Positions 11,931 to 24,302 are shown, counted from the stretch's first letter. The stretch is DNA of 64,000 bases from Pipra filicauda (GCF_003945595.2 NW_024104894.1:1-64000), one strand, 5' to 3'. Translations and numbers: made by a program. The notes: generated by a model not told the origin, from the sequence alone.

Positions 11931-12859
11931 TGTTGTTGCTGCCATGGTTTGACTTCTGCAAACCTCCCTGCTCTGAGTGCAGCTCTGCAGAGATGGGTGA
12001 ACACCCCTGGGCTCGTGTCGGTCGTGGCTGAGCAGTGTCACTGTCCCTGTTTTATTTATTTATTCCTGGGATTTTATCCGTGTTCCGCCCTGTGCAAGGT
12101 ACATTTGGGGGAGATCTTGTGATACACAAACCTGAATGATTTCTGGTTGCCAGGCACAACACATTCCACCGGTGTGGGGTGATCATTTGGCTTCTGAAAT
12201 TCCCAATAATCTCATGAACTGTTCTGTTAGTGATGGGGAAACACTATTATGTATAATATTAAAGGATATGTAGAATATTAAAGGATGTGTCGAAACAGCC
12301 AGTGCTTTATGCTCTTCTTTACAGAGCTGGGATCAGGGAGATAAATTGCCTTTTTTATTCCACATTAATCTCCATCCTCCTCATGCTGTCCCTCACCTGC
12401 TCCATCCTGCTTTGGGGGCAGATGGGAGATAAGGAGTGTGTCTCTGAGCCGTGTGCTCTGGGTTTCAGGAGGCCTGGCCAGTCCCCTGGTGAGAATGAAA
12501 ACATTCTCAGAGACCTTTTCATTCTCTTCCCTTTCCAGAGGCCCTGTGGGCAGCTCACTTCTGATCTGACCCTTCTGCTTATTTGAGGTTTTCACTGGTG
12601 GCAGCGAAACCCCCCTGGAAGTGCCTTTGTGCTCTGTGATCCTGACAGGGGAATCTGAGGGCAGCAGAAATCCAATGTCTTTTCCACAGTCTTTCACCTG
12701 TTTCCTGCTGCAATTACTGGGGGATCGTTTGTTCAGCCTCCCCCTGAGTCTCTTCACCGTGGCCTGGAGTCACAGGGGCACCTTTGTTCTCTTTTCAGTT
12801 GGGAGTGGAGAGGAAAGGAGCAGAGGGGTCTGAGCTGTCCCCAGGGCAGTGGCAGCCAC

Positions 12860-12935
12860 AGATCACAGAATCATGGAATCATGGAATGGTTTGGGTTGGA
12901 AGGGACATTAAAGACCATCCAGTTCCAGCTCCCAC
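12860..12935 (-). mobile_element. CR1 3' end fragment
   Basis: Reverse-oriented CR1 terminus: atcacagaatcatggaatca, tggaatggtttgggttggaa, gggacattaaagaccatcca. Confidence 0.85.
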
Positions 12936-13855
12936 TAGCCCAGATTACAGCCAAGGTTCTGCTTTTAAGGCTTTGTTGATCCTGGATGAACTGCATGAAA
13001 ATAGAGGGCTCCTAAAAGCAGGAGCAGGAAAACCCCTCCATGGGGGTTTGTGGCACCCCTTAAACCACATTGTCAAAGGCAAACCCACCTTTAAACTGGG
13101 AGGTTTGAACTATCTTGTGACCCTGAGGAGCTGAATCACTTCCCTGGCCCCTGAAGGGTGTTTGATTCAGGTCAGGATCACACTTTTGACCCGAGTCTCA
13201 ACACTGTCCTCTCTCAATGTGCTTCCCCTGACGTCCATCCCAGAGTGGAGAAGCCTTTGGAGATGAAGCTAAAGTGGCTCTGTTCTGAGAGTTCATGGGC
13301 CAGCCTGGAGCCCGGTTGGTGTAAATCCCCCACAGTGTGTGTGTTGTGGACACTGTGTACCCAAACCCAGCTCCTGTGCTCTGCAGCTCTGCTCTTCTGG
13401 GCTCATTCACACACACTCACACACACACGCCGTGGCCACATGATGAGGGGAGTCATTTCGGGATAAAAGATCTGTATTCATGTGTTTAGCTTGTGGGAAA
13501 ATCTGTCCCTCAATCTGTGCATCACTTCTGAGATCTTTTTCTTGTTTGCTGTTTGCCTTTCTCCCACCCTTCATCTGTCACTCCTGTCTGGAGTACAAGC
13601 TCTGCAGGGCAAGGACTGAGCACACGAGCCTTGGGTCCCACCCAGTGCAGCTTCAGCTCTTGTCGAGGCCTCTGGGCACTGCAAAGAAACAGCAGATTTG
13701 GGATTGTGAGAGGTTTATTTATCTCTTTCTATTTCTTGTCCCAGTGTGTGTGGCCCTTGTGCAGTTTGGGGTCTGGTCGTGGCATCCCCTGGGTCTCACG
13801 GGTGAACCAGGTGGTGGGAGTTGGTTCCAGGGGGCTCCAAGGGGGACTGAGCCAT
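12936..13855. other. Unique non-coding sequence with a CA-rich patch
   Basis: A (CA)n-like stretch lies at about 13405-13430. The 193-codon frame at 13480-14061 runs into the CR1 fragment and is not a gene. Confidence 0.45.
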
Positions 13856-14050
13856 CAAAGGGGGAGAAATTCCTCCCTGGGAGGGGGCTGAGGCACGGGA
13901 ACAGGTTGTCCAGTGGCTGCCCCATCCCTGGAAGTGCCCAAGGCCAGGTTGGACAGGGCTTGGAGCAACCTGGGCTAGTGGGAGGTGTCCCTGCCCATGG
14001 CACTGGATGGGCTTTGAGGTCCCTTCCAACCCAAACAATTCTGTGTTTCT
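13856..14050 (+). mobile_element. CR1 LINE 3' fragment
   Basis: It contains ggagaaattcctccctggga, catccctggaagtgcccaag, gttggacagggcttggagca, tgggctttgaggtcccttcc and ends at aattctgtg. Confidence 0.92.
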
Positions 14051-14104
14051 CTCATTTGTAACAATCCAGACTGAAATGTGAACTGGCTTCCCAGTTCTCC
14101 TGAA

Positions 14105-14162
14105 GCAGCTTTAAGGTCCCTTCCAACCCAAACCATCCTGGGCTTCTGGGATTCCATGATCC
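14105..14162 (+). mobile_element. CR1 3' terminal fragment
   Basis: A second copy of the terminal block (tttaaggtcccttccaaccc, aaaccatcctgggcttctgg) lies 60 bases after the previous CR1 end. Confidence 0.75.
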
Positions 14163-14289
14163 CACACAGAAGGTTGTTAAGGTTACAGCCCCATATCCCA
14201 CCAAGGTAATGGCACACTGAAAAAATCGAATTACTCCCCTGTTTGCTGATCCCTTGGCACACACAGGAATTACCTTTCCCAACCAGAAC

Positions 14290-14880
14290 AAGCTTAAAAA
14301 CCACCAGAGGAGCGGGAAATGTTTGTGCTCGGCTGGCTGGGAGGCTGTTCAAGCACGCTGGCTGATGTGAGCTGCAGGGATTTCTGAGCTGCCCCTTTGC
14401 TTTCCAAACCCGGCTCCAAGGGCAGGTTTTCCTTTCCAGCGGGATTCTCTGAACCCGGTTCTTTTCCTTTCCCCCCATCCCTGCCGCTGTGTCGAGCACG
14501 GGAACGGTCCAAGTGGGCAACAACTATCTTTGCTTATTAGCGTTCGTTGTGTCAGCTGAGGGGCGAGACGGATCTGTTCGGCTTCCCTGGAATCCCGGAG
14601 CCTGCCCGGCGAGCAGCTCCGGAGCGCAGGAGCTCTGCAGCCCTCTCCTGGCTGCAGCCGAGAGTGCTCGGAGCGCAGAGAAGGCCCTTCATCGCTGTCC
14701 CAGCGTGTCTGAACACGTTGTTTTTTCCAGAGCCAGACGGATTTCCACATCCTCGTGCCCGCAATTCCTGCTTTGGCTCCCCCCGGCTCTCCCCGAGGGG
14801 ATCCTGACCCGGAGCAGCCCCGGAGCTGTTCTGTCCTGACCCGGTGTCTGGAGCAGCTCTCTGGGAGTGCTCAGAAACGG
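14290..14880. promoter_or_regulatory. CpG-rich patch (possible CpG island or hidden promoter/exon)
   Basis: CpG dinucleotides are visibly denser here than in the flanks (for example around 14480-14620 and 14750-14830), and no repeat family is recognised. An acceptor-like pyrimidine run ending in cag lies at 14717-14730. No protein family is recognised in any frame. A CpG island without a known transcript is the cautious reading. Confidence 0.35.
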
Positions 14881-15007
14881 GGTAAAATGAAGCAGCCTTG
14901 CTGATTTCCATCTCCACGGGGAACAGACGGGTTGGAACATCTTTCCTTTCCTCTCTGTCTTCACCATCTTGACTGTGTTGTTTCTGTGCCAGTTCTCAGA
15001 GGGTTCA

Positions 15008-15162
15008 CGGTTTGGTTTGGAAAGGACCTTAAAGCCCATCCAGTGCCACCCCCTGCCATGGGCAGGGACACTTTTCACTAGCCCAGGTTGCTCCAAGCCC
15101 TGTCCAACCTGACCTGGAACACTTCCAGGGATCCAGGGGCAGCCACAGCTTCTCTGGGCAGC
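15008..15162 (-). mobile_element. CR1 LINE 3' fragment
   Basis: Reverse-oriented blocks aaaggaccttaaagcccatc, cactagcccaggttgctcca and gatccaggggcagccacagc. Confidence 0.92.
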
Positions 15163-16288
15163 AGAGCTGTCTCTGGGTTAACCACTAAACCTTAATTTCT
15201 GATTTTTCAGTGCTTTTCCTGTGCTGTTGCTGCTCTCTCCTCTCACGTTGCACAGTGGTTGTTTTGAGGATTAGCATGTGGGTTGTTTGTTGTTGGTTTT
15301 TTTTTTTCTTTAGTGTCATCCAGATATTCCTTTCTGCTTTAAAAGTGTCCCTAAACTACTGTTGCTCAATAATAATTGCCATTGTTTTTGCTTTCATGCA
15401 GTAATTGAATTGATCTGCTCGGTTTTGCAGCAGCAAACATTGCTAAGCCAAGGATATTTCCTAACCCATCTTCCTCCCAGCTTTCTCAGGGATTCTGAAT
15501 ATGTCTTTACCAATGATTCCCCTCCATATTGTAACACTTGCCCAAAGGAAGGAAAAAGTAATTTGTTTTCTGTAGAGTATTAAAAAATAATTCTCTCATT
15601 GGGAAACGTCCTTGCCTGCAATGCTGGACACTCCTGCATTAATTTTCTGCTCACTTGATCTCTGATGTACAAAAATCCTATAGAACGTGACTGAAGCACG
15701 AAGCCCTGTGTGTTATTGATTTTCTAACAGTGTTTGAGTCCCTTCCCTGCCTTCCCTGCTCTCCCTGTTTGCCATTTCAGGAGCATTTGGAGCACGGGAA
15801 CGACGTTGCTGTCACATCCCTGCTTTACCTGGCCCAAAGCTGAGCAGTGGCACAACGACTGCTCTGTCACAGCCAAGAGGGGCTCCAGCAAAACAGGCAC
15901 TTGTAGAGGTTCATATTTGAGGGTCTTGAGGCCTTTTAGGAGCTGGAAGTCCTTGTCCTGCCCTGTAGCACCTTGTTTTGCCAGGGGTGAGTGGGGGATA
16001 ACCATGTAGCTGTAGCTTCCAAGAGTACCTTTAGAGCTGGGGGCAAGTAGATGATTTTCCTTGAGCTGTTGGGCTGAACAGCATCACCCCTCACACACGG
16101 GGCAAGAATTAGAATTCTCTTGCTCTCCCAGCCCAGTCTGTGTGTTCAGTGGGTTTGGCAGAGCTGGGAGCAGAGTTGAGGGGTTGTTCTCCATCAAACC
16201 AGGCTGTCTCCCAGGCCTTCGAGGAGCCCCGAGCCCGAGTCCTCCGGCCTTTGCACTGGGCAGTGTCACCCACAACCTGCCAGTCCTC
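15163..16288. other. Unique non-coding sequence
   Basis: No gene is recognised. An acceptor-like stretch ends at 15780 (ttgccatttcag), but the following frames stop soon and match nothing I know. Confidence 0.4.
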
Positions 16289-16440
16289 CCAGAACCATGG
16301 AACATGGAATGTACTGAGTGGGAAGGGACCCACCAGGATCATCGAGTCCAACCCTCAGCCCTGCTCAGGCCCATCCCCAAGAGTCTCACCACGTGCCTGA
16401 GAGTATCACCCAAAAGCTCCTGGAGCTCTGGCAGGCTCTT
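16289..16440 (-). mobile_element. CR1 LINE 3' fragment (older subfamily)
   Basis: The order gggacccaccaggatcatcg, agtccaaccctcagccctgc, gtgcctgagagtatcaccca and ctggagctctggcaggctc is the minus reading of a CR1 subfamily different from the AATTCCCAGAG group. Confidence 0.8.
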
Positions 16441-16679
16441 CATCCTCATCCCTGAATGTTTTCCCCTCCCTCAACACAAAACAGGCATTTCCCTGAGGCC
16501 CTGCCCTGCTCCACCTCAGCTCCTGGTGTTGTAGGATGCAGAGGCTGCTCCTGACTCGGAGTGGAGATGGTGGTTACATAAATCCTCACCCCACCATGAG
16601 TCACATCCCAGTCCCTTTTGGAATTCGGGGGGGTTGCAGTTCCCTCCGGCATGGGCGGCAGCTCCGGCAGCGCTAATGG

Positions 16680-17270
16680 AGCCATCCAGCAGCAGGAAAA
16701 GCTCTCCTGTCCCTCCTGCTCCTGAGTGATCCAGCAGCAGGAGAAGCTCTCCTGTCCCTCCTGCTCCTGAGTGATCCAGCAGCAGGAGAAGTTCTCCTGT
16801 CCCTCCTGCTCCTGAGTGATCCAGCAGCAGGAGAAGCTCTCCTGTCCCTCCTGCTCCTGAGAGATCCATCAACAGGAGAAGCTCTCCTGTCCCTCCTGCT
16901 CCTGAGAGATCCATCAACAGGAGAAGCTCTCCTGTCCCTCCTGCTCCTGAGTGATCCATCATCAGGAGAAGCTCTCCTGTCCCTCCTGCTCCTGAGTGAT
17001 CCAGCATCAGGAGAAGCTCTCCTGTCCCTCCTGCTCCTGAGTGATCCATCAGCAGGAGAAGCTCTCCTGTCCCTCCTGCTCCTGAGTGATCCAGCATCAG
17101 GAGAAGCTCTCCTGTCCCTCCTGCTCCTGAGTGATCCAGCAGCAGGAGAAGCTCTCCTGTCCCTCTCCTGCTCCTGAGTGATCCATCAACAGGAGAAGCT
17201 CTCCTGTCCCTCCTGCTCCTGAGCGTTCCATCAGCAGCAGGAGAAGCTCTCCTGCCCCTCCTGCTCCCAC
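16680..17270 (+). repeat. 45-bp minisatellite, about 13 copies
   Basis: The 45-bp unit begins gtgatccagcagcaggagaa and ends ccctcctgctcctga. Copies differ by single bases (ccagcagc, ccatcaac, ccagcatc). Because 45 is a multiple of 3, the minus strand stays open and gives a 15-residue peptide repeat of the type HSGAGGTGELLLLLD (frame 16516-17301). One copy near 17160 carries a small insertion that shifts the frame. No start context or conserved domain supports translation. Confidence 0.97.
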
Positions 17271-17274
17271 ATTC

Positions 17275-20205
17275 CTGCTCCACCTGGGATGTTTGTGCCA
17301 CCTCAGTGGAGGCAACTAAACCCTTGTGATTTCTCAGGAACTTGGGGTCAGAGGAGCTCCTCCCGTGTCCAAGGAGGTCGGTGGTGCCAGAGGCTTCTCC
17401 CCCTCTGGAGGGAGTTGATTTTCCTCCCCAGAGGGAATTTATCTTCCCCCTCTGGAGAGAATTTATCTCACTGTTTTCTCACCAGAAACAAATAATTCCT
17501 TGAAGTTCAGCTCAGCTTCCAGTCGTGGAGCTTTGCTTCCTCCTCTTCCTGGAGTTCAGGGCTTCCCTGAGCAGCAGCTCTGGCTGTTGATGGGCTCAGG
17601 GGAAACAACAGCAGCATCTCTGTCATTTTTTTGGCCAGTCATTCTTTGCCCTGACACCCATTTCCTGGGAGGAAGGACCCCTCGAGGTGACTGAAAAAGA
17701 AAACAAATTATCTGCTCTCTCAGGGCTTTGAATTTGAAGTGATGACAGAGGAGAAGGACTTTGTCATCTCAGAGCTTGTTGGGGATGCAGGGGCTGGAGA
17801 CTTGATTTTTATATTGAGTATAACTTTTATTTAATTTTATGTAAAAATAATTTTAATTTAATATTAAATATTAAATGGAATTAGGGTCAATTAAAATGTG
17901 GCTCTAAGCTTTTTTCAAGTCAAAATGGGTTGAGACTGATCTGACTCCAGCCAAAACCTTTTGGGTATTGTATAAGTAGCTAAAATAGAAGGAAAAATTT
18001 CCATTTCTTTTATCCCTTTCTTCTCACACTGGTGTGGGTTTAATCACCACTCATCATGTTGCTTTGTTTATACCTTCTCATGTCTTCGAGACAAAATATT
18101 GTGCAATTTGAGTCACGTTTCTCCCGCTTTAGGAAATACAGTTTTGTTCTCTTGATGTCCAAAATCAATGTACAACTTTGACTAGCATTTAAAAATCTTT
18201 GAAGAAGCCATCCATTTCGGGAGAGCTCTTTTGCAGCCTATGAATCCTTGGAGATGTAATGAAAAAAGGAGTGTTTTAATATGAGACAAAAACTTATTTC
18301 ACTCATTCTCCAGCACCTTCATTTGTCACCCTGGCAGCACCTTTGTCAGATGGTCACATTAAACACTGTCCTTGTTTGTGGGGAGGGATGGAGGGAGCAG
18401 CTTGTCCAGCTTTGTGGTCACTGCATGGAAGAGCAGCTCCACCTTTGCCTTCACTGGCATCATTCTCTTTGGACAGACACAGTTTGCTCCATTCCCCAAA
18501 TGCTGCTCTGGACCCACCACCTGGGAGGCTCTGAAAGGCCTTGGAAGGTCCAGCTCCGTGGAATTTGGGGCCTGAAATGGCAGGAATTCAGCAGGCTGGG
18601 AGTGTTGGAGGTCAGGAGAACACTCTGGGGGATGGTTGGTCTGGGCTCTGCCCTTGGCTCAAGGAGAGGTTAAATCCAAACCATCCCCACTCTGCAATGG
18701 GATGCAAAGGGAGCAGAAATTCCTGGGAAAAATAGAGCTGGAAGTGTCTAAAGGAAAGCTGAGCTGCCTTAAAAGTGGCTTCATTTTGGAAGGTCTGTGG
18801 ATTCAGGCACCCAAAGATGTGGAGAGGCTCCCACAGGGATTCTTCACATCTGGGTGGGGAACTGCTCCAACTGTACCTCCTTTGAAGGACTGATCTTCTG
18901 TCCCTGAGCAATGGAAAAGCTTTTTTTTTTGAACCACCAGGGTCCCATCCCTCTTGAATTCTCTAGGAACTGATCCTGATGGCACTGAGAGCAATATTAA
19001 TGCCTTTCCAATTAAAATATCCTGATCATTTGTTGATTTTATTGGCCCTCCACGGTGGGAAATCAAAGGGTCCTGTGAATCTCCCTGGAAGTTTCTCATC
19101 AGTGGGGCTTTTTGTCAGGAGCCAGACACGCCATTAAAAACACACCAAGCAATTTAAAAGAAATATTTTGCCCAGGGAACAATAACAAGGCTCAGAAGAC
19201 TTTCTTTTTTTTCTTCTTTCTGGGAGTTTCCTTTAGGGAAACCTTTTCATTTCCTGATTGAAAGATCAAATCTGCCCATAGAGGGAGCAGTGGGGTGTGG
19301 ATGGTTTTTCTCCCGATCTCTGGCAAAACACAGTTAAAGAGTCTGTGGAGAGGTTCTGCTTTAGAGGGAAAGGCATTTGTGTGATGGGATAGGGGGATTA
19401 GGAAGTTATCTGTAGGAAGGGAAGGGAAGCTGAAAATGCAGTTCCCGGTGGAGCTGACAGGGGGACGTGACCCAGGGGTTTAAAACAAGAGATGCACTCG
19501 GCAGGGATGACCAAATAAATCAGCAAAGTCTCTCCTCGGTGCCCCCTGTATAGCTGACAAATGGCTTAAAGCTGGGGAATATTTCCATCCCAAATCAGGA
19601 ATTAAGAGCTGTATTTTAATTTGGTTTGTATTAAATTGATCCATTTTGTAAGGTATTATATAGCCCCTAAATTGCCTGTTAACATGACATATGATTTTTC
19701 AGGTTAATATACTTTTAATCCTATCTAATACAATGATGTTTGTTTAATTCCTGTAGTTCTTAATTGTCAGCCAGCTCTTCATGAACTACAAATAGATCTT
19801 TAATAGGACATGGAGAAGTGACTGATGGCTGCCCCAGGTCTCCTGGCTGATGTTTCTCTCCATTTTTCATGCTAAGACCTCTCTTCTGACAGTCTGTGTC
19901 AGTTTGGGGATCCCATTTCCCCAGCCAGAAACACAACAATTGAATAAGATCACGGATCCATTTGGCAATCAGTCGTGGAATTTAGGCTCCAAATTTCCAC
20001 TGACACCAACTTTATTTTTACCAGGACATGGTCTGAGACCTGCCAACCACAACCTTTTGTCTCCAGGTTTGATTTTCATAAGGAAAAGGTTTCCATTCCA
20101 TATATTGAAGAAGCCTTTCTGTGCCCAGCCCTGGCATCCTTCAAAATATTTCGGGCTTGCTTCTAAAGACCTTGATTTAATCCTCAGACTTACAGGATCC
20201 AAGTC
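17275..20205. other. Unique non-coding sequence, AT-rich in parts
   Basis: AT-rich near 17810-17890. 19590-19800 is repeat-free, AT-rich and could be a conserved non-coding block. A short imperfect repeat around ccccctctggag lies at 17400-17465. No gene is recognised. Confidence 0.4.
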
Positions 20206-20372
20206 TAAATCATAGAATCATGGAATGGTTTGGGTTGGGAGTGACTTTAAAGTCCCCCCAGTGCCACCCCCTGCCGTGGGCAGGGACACCTCCCACCATC
20301 CAGGTTGCTCCAACCTGGCCTTGGACACTTCCAGGGATGGCACATCCCCAACCTCTCTGGGCAACAACGGAT
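20206..20372 (-). mobile_element. CR1 LINE 3' fragment
   Basis: It starts with the octamer-tail remnant aatcatagaatcatggaatg and runs through ggttgctccaacctggcctt and cacatccccaacctctctgg. Confidence 0.92.
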
Positions 20373-23300
20373 ATAGGATTTATAAGCTCAGTTTGTGGGA
20401 CTATTAGGGTGGGCATAAGCATAAGACAAGTTAAAACAGACTTCAGGGAAGTGAATCCCAGGAGGAGTTGTGCTTTATTTAAGACAAGCTTAACTTTGTG
20501 CAACACTTGGACTTAAGAAGTTGGATATTCAAGTTTGTGTGTGCACAAGGGCTGGCATATCCCTGTGGGGCAGCATCCTTTGGTGGGTGTTCAGCGGGAT
20601 TTCCTTGATTTCTTGGATGAAACTGGTGGATTGTGGGAGTTTCTTGTTGGTATGAATGATTTTGGGGCAGGGGACTCAGAACTGTGTCGGGTGGGACCTT
20701 TAGCACAGCCTGAGGCTGCCACCTCCTCTCTCGTCTGCCAGGGGCTGCACAGCCCAGTAATCTGAGCTGGGAGGAAAGAAGATGGGAGGAAGAAATAAGA
20801 CAGGAGGTTCCTGGCTGCAGTGGGAGGAACTGGGATGTGAAATGGTGGGAGATCGATGGTGGGAATTGCACCCACAGCTCCAGCCCCCAAAAGGCTCCTG
20901 CTCAACCCTCTGTGCCCAGCGGAGGCACACGGACCCCGGGCAAAGCCCCTCGGGGGATCTGGGACCTCCCAGAAAACCTGGGCTCATTAAAGACTTTGAA
21001 GACCACCCAAAACTCAAGCTGCCAGCTCTCCTGAGCTGCTCAGATATCACACACACAAGCTCAGTGACACCTGTGCTCAGGATCCTTCATCCCCCTGTAA
21101 CTGAGCCCTCCGAGCCCCGGCACCGAACTGGTTTAACAGCCGAGGTTTGGGGGTTTTTGTCAGTGGGAGAATTACCTGAGGAAAGAGGGACTGCAGAACA
21201 AAAGGGCTGCTTCAGAAACCAGCCAGGCACTGCTGTGTTTGCTCCAGCTGGAAGCAGAAAACACAGACCCTTTCATATTTCAGCACCAACCCCGGCGCCC
21301 GCGTTTGTCCCTCGGAACGGCTTTGATGGGAAGTGTGGGATGGGGCATTTTCCTGAATAGGGATGTTTTTCTGAGCTGGCTCCAAAGGGATGTTCCAGGG
21401 CTGTTGACTGTGATTTTTCAGCAGCGTGAAATCACTGGAATTGTTTATACCAGCTCTCTGTGCCTAATGTGCCTGATCAATGTGTCTCTAAGGTGAGCCC
21501 GTGTGCTCCAATAATCACAACGCCGCCATAGTACATCTCGCTTATTTTTACTCTAAATTATGATGGGCTTGAAAATGAACTCTGAATTTGATTTATCAAC
21601 AGCCATGATGCTAATTCACCAATGAAGTCATGGTGTTCTGAGACTCAATATTAGCACTAATGAGAAAACATAGCTGCCATATTTTTTAAGCTCCGAGTTT
21701 CCACTACATATGGACAAGTTCTAAAGTCGCGTGTAATTTAATCGTGTAATCATTAACCAGGCAAGCATTTCCACATAAATCAGGTTACCTGGATTCCAGG
21801 CTACCAGCAAATGTGAAACCAGATGATGTTCCACTCCCCAAGAGTATTTATGCTTGGGGTTTTTATTTTTTAAAAGGAAAATGTGTCTCCTGCAGGGCGG
21901 GGGTGGTTGTGCTGTCACACCTTCCATCGGGATGAATGGAGCAGGTCTTGGCTTTTACAAACAGGGTGTTCCTTCTCTTTGGAGACAGAAGCACCAGGAT
22001 TGAAGATGTCTGAGCTGCAGTGTCTAAACAGGGACTGGGTAAAGCCAAAGTGCCCAGACTGAGACATCTGAGACAGCCTGGGGCTCAGAAAGGCATCACT
22101 TCCCCTGCCAAGCTCTGGGTTTTAGGGTCTTGCCAAGGCAGTTACTTTGTCTGGGAATCCTGTGATGGTTTGTGCCCTTGTACCATCCTCCTTTCAGGGA
22201 AAAATTAAAGTGCAGTCCACCCACTTCCCTCAGTAACTGCTGGGATTTCAGCCCTTCCACAGATCACCTCTGTCTCTTGTTGGGAATTCTGGCAGTGAGT
22301 CTCTTGGACACCCAGGGCCGTTCGTGTGTCTCAGGAAAGAATTTCCTTCTCTGCAGGATAATGAATGGTGGGAGATCTTTCTTCAAAACTGAGCCTAAGG
22401 AACAAACCCGTCATATTTCCCTCATGAACTGGGTCTGTTCTGAGACCCTGGGCTTCCAAAGGGTGATTTAAGAGTTGCCCAGGAAATAATTTCAGCCTGG
22501 GACAGGCACTGGTCGGGTCTGGCTGAACTACAAATGATTCTGAGGGAGACAGAGCCTCAACCTCTGCCTGATCCTCCACAGTCCTCCCTGCAACGAGGCT
22601 GTTGCTGTGAGCACAGAGGGAAATCCTTGAGCAGGAGCTGCAGTCCATCTGAAAAACTTGGTAATTCACTCCTGGTGTTCCCTGGGAGAGGTGTCACACC
22701 TTGGAGATCATGTTGGGCTGATTCCAGGCTGTCTGAGGCCTCCTGTTGGGAGGCACAGCAAGCAATTAAGAGTGTGTGAGGGTGTTTAACACACTCTGAG
22801 AGGTGGCAGAGAGAGAAAAGTGTTCTAGAAATAAGGTCACTTTGGTATTCACTCAGTCCCCAGTCCAACATCCTTTAAAGCTCCCTGCGCTCCGTGGATA
22901 TATGGGAAGGTTACATGTCTACTCAGGTGCTTTCCTAGTTCCAGAATAAGGATTTTTTACTGATGTTTGGGTAAAAATCTATATTTTAATGGCTGCACTC
23001 AGAAGAAGCAGAAGTCCAGGCTGAATTCTTATGACGGATTTTTTTTTAATAGAACTTTCTTGTGTGATGATCATGGCTAATTTACTTCCCAGTGTTTTTG
23101 ATGTAAGTAAAACTGCTGATAAAATTCAGTGCAGTGTAAAAGGAATTTAAAAAGCCTCTGAATTGCAATGTGAATCCGTGGATTTGCATGTTGGGGTGAC
23201 TGAGGGTTGAACTGAATATCACTGGGGACTGTCAGAGGGAAAGTGGATGGGGAATGTTGAGAAATAAAATAACTTCACAATCCAGGCCAGAATCTTGCTG

Positions 23301-23722
23301 TATTTTGGGTAAGCCCCAGTTACTCCAGCCTGGTTTGGGGGGAGTGGTTGTGCTTCAGCAAAGCTGCTGAGCTGGGAACCTCTCCAGTGTCACTTGGGCT
23401 GCGGGAGGGAGAATTTGCATTCCTAAATTTCTGCTGCTAAATCTTTTGTCTTCTTCCTGTAGCTGGGGATTTATGGGAATGGGGCCTGTGACAGGAGCTC
23501 TGGTTGAAGTGTGTGGCTGTTGAGGTGCAGAGCTTATTCCACTTGCAGTGAGGAGCTGGGGAGGTGTGGGCTCCAGGAGTCAACACGGGGTAACTAATCC
23601 CAGTCCTGGTGAACATTCCCAGAGCTCCCAGGGCAGGAAGGGCTTTGTGGAACAACCTGAGTTCTTCAGAGCAGGGATTAATTCACTGGCTTAATTAACT
23701 GTCTTAATTAATTAATCAGCAC
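20373..23722. other. Unique non-coding sequence with a strong conserved-element candidate
   Basis: No CR1 was seen for more than 3 kb, unusual for this window. A 192-codon plus frame (20782-21360) is the longest repeat-free frame here, but it has no recognisable domain and no supporting splice or start context. The block 21500-21800 is listed separately. Confidence 0.4.
21500..21800. promoter_or_regulatory. Candidate conserved non-coding element (enhancer-like)
   Basis: The stretch is repeat-free and rich in homeodomain-type words (TAAT/ATTA, for example gctaattcaccaatgaagtc and gtaatcattaacc), mixed with CpG-containing words (aacgccgccatagtac, gtcgcgtgtaatttaatcg). CpGs kept in an AT-rich setting and absence of slippage suggest constraint. 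There is no coding frame. Judged by texture only. Confidence 0.4.
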
Positions 23723-23895
23723 AGAATGCTTTGGGTTGGGAGGGACCTTAAAGCCCACCCAGTCCCATGGGCAGGGACACCTTCCACTAGCCCAGGTTGC
23801 TCCAACCTGGTCTTGGACACTTCCAGGGATCCAGGGGCAGCCACAGCTTCTCTGGGAATTCCATCCCAGCCCCTCCTCACCCTCCTAGGGAAGGA
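23723..23895 (-). mobile_element. CR1 LINE 3' fragment
   Basis: Reverse-oriented blocks gggagggaccttaaagccca, ccactagcccaggttgctcc, cagccacagcttctctggga and ctcaccctcctagggaagg. Confidence 0.92.
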
Positions 23896-24129
23896 CAGAC
23901 AGTTCTCCCTGGTGCCACACGTTTGCTAAACCCAAAATGTTCCTCGTGCGTTGGTGACTTTGGAGTTCCTTCTCATGTCGATGCATGTTCTTCCTACTGC
24001 AAAAAGATTTAGTGCTTCAGGGAAGGGTTAGGCAGGGTCGTTTTTAGAAAGTAAAATAGAAGAATTAATTGGAATTTTTTCTGAAAATGCTGTGAAGAGA
24101 CACATCTGCTGTGAAACCTTTTGGCATTC

Positions 24130-24302
24130 CAAGAGTTGCTCAGAGAAGCTGTGGCTGCCCCTGGATCCCTGGAAGTGTCCAAGGCCAGGTTGGAACAACC
24201 TGGGCTAGTGAAAAGTGTCCCTGCCCATGGCAGGGGTGGCACTGGATGGGCTTTAAGGTGCCTTCCAGCCTAAACCATTCCAGGATTGTGTGATTCCATG
24301 TC
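24130..24302 (+). mobile_element. CR1 LINE 3' fragment
   Basis: It contains agagaagctgtggctgcccc, gtccaaggccaggttggaac, tggatgggctttaaggtgcc and ends at gattgtgtgattccatg, an octamer-tail remnant. Confidence 0.92.

Larger units (their letters stand above)
10651..12855. other. Non-coding sequence with AT-rich patch and a short minisatellite
   Basis: Contains the AT-rich block 11100-11285 and the 15-bp repeat near 11.9 kb. A 130-codon minus frame at 12365-12757 has no recognisable domain and is judged random. Confidence 0.45.

Noticed and set aside
13480..14061. 193-codon plus frame with a hydrophobic start
   Set aside because: Its second half translates the CR1 3' UTR; the first half matches nothing and has no coding base bias that I can see.
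16680..17270. Regularly spaced repeats considered as a CRISPR array
   Set aside because: The repeats are directly tandem with no unique spacers, and the genome is clearly a vertebrate's.
20782..21360. 192-codon repeat-free plus frame
   Set aside because: No domain, random-like composition, no splice or promoter signal; kept only as a note because it is the longest of its kind in the left half.
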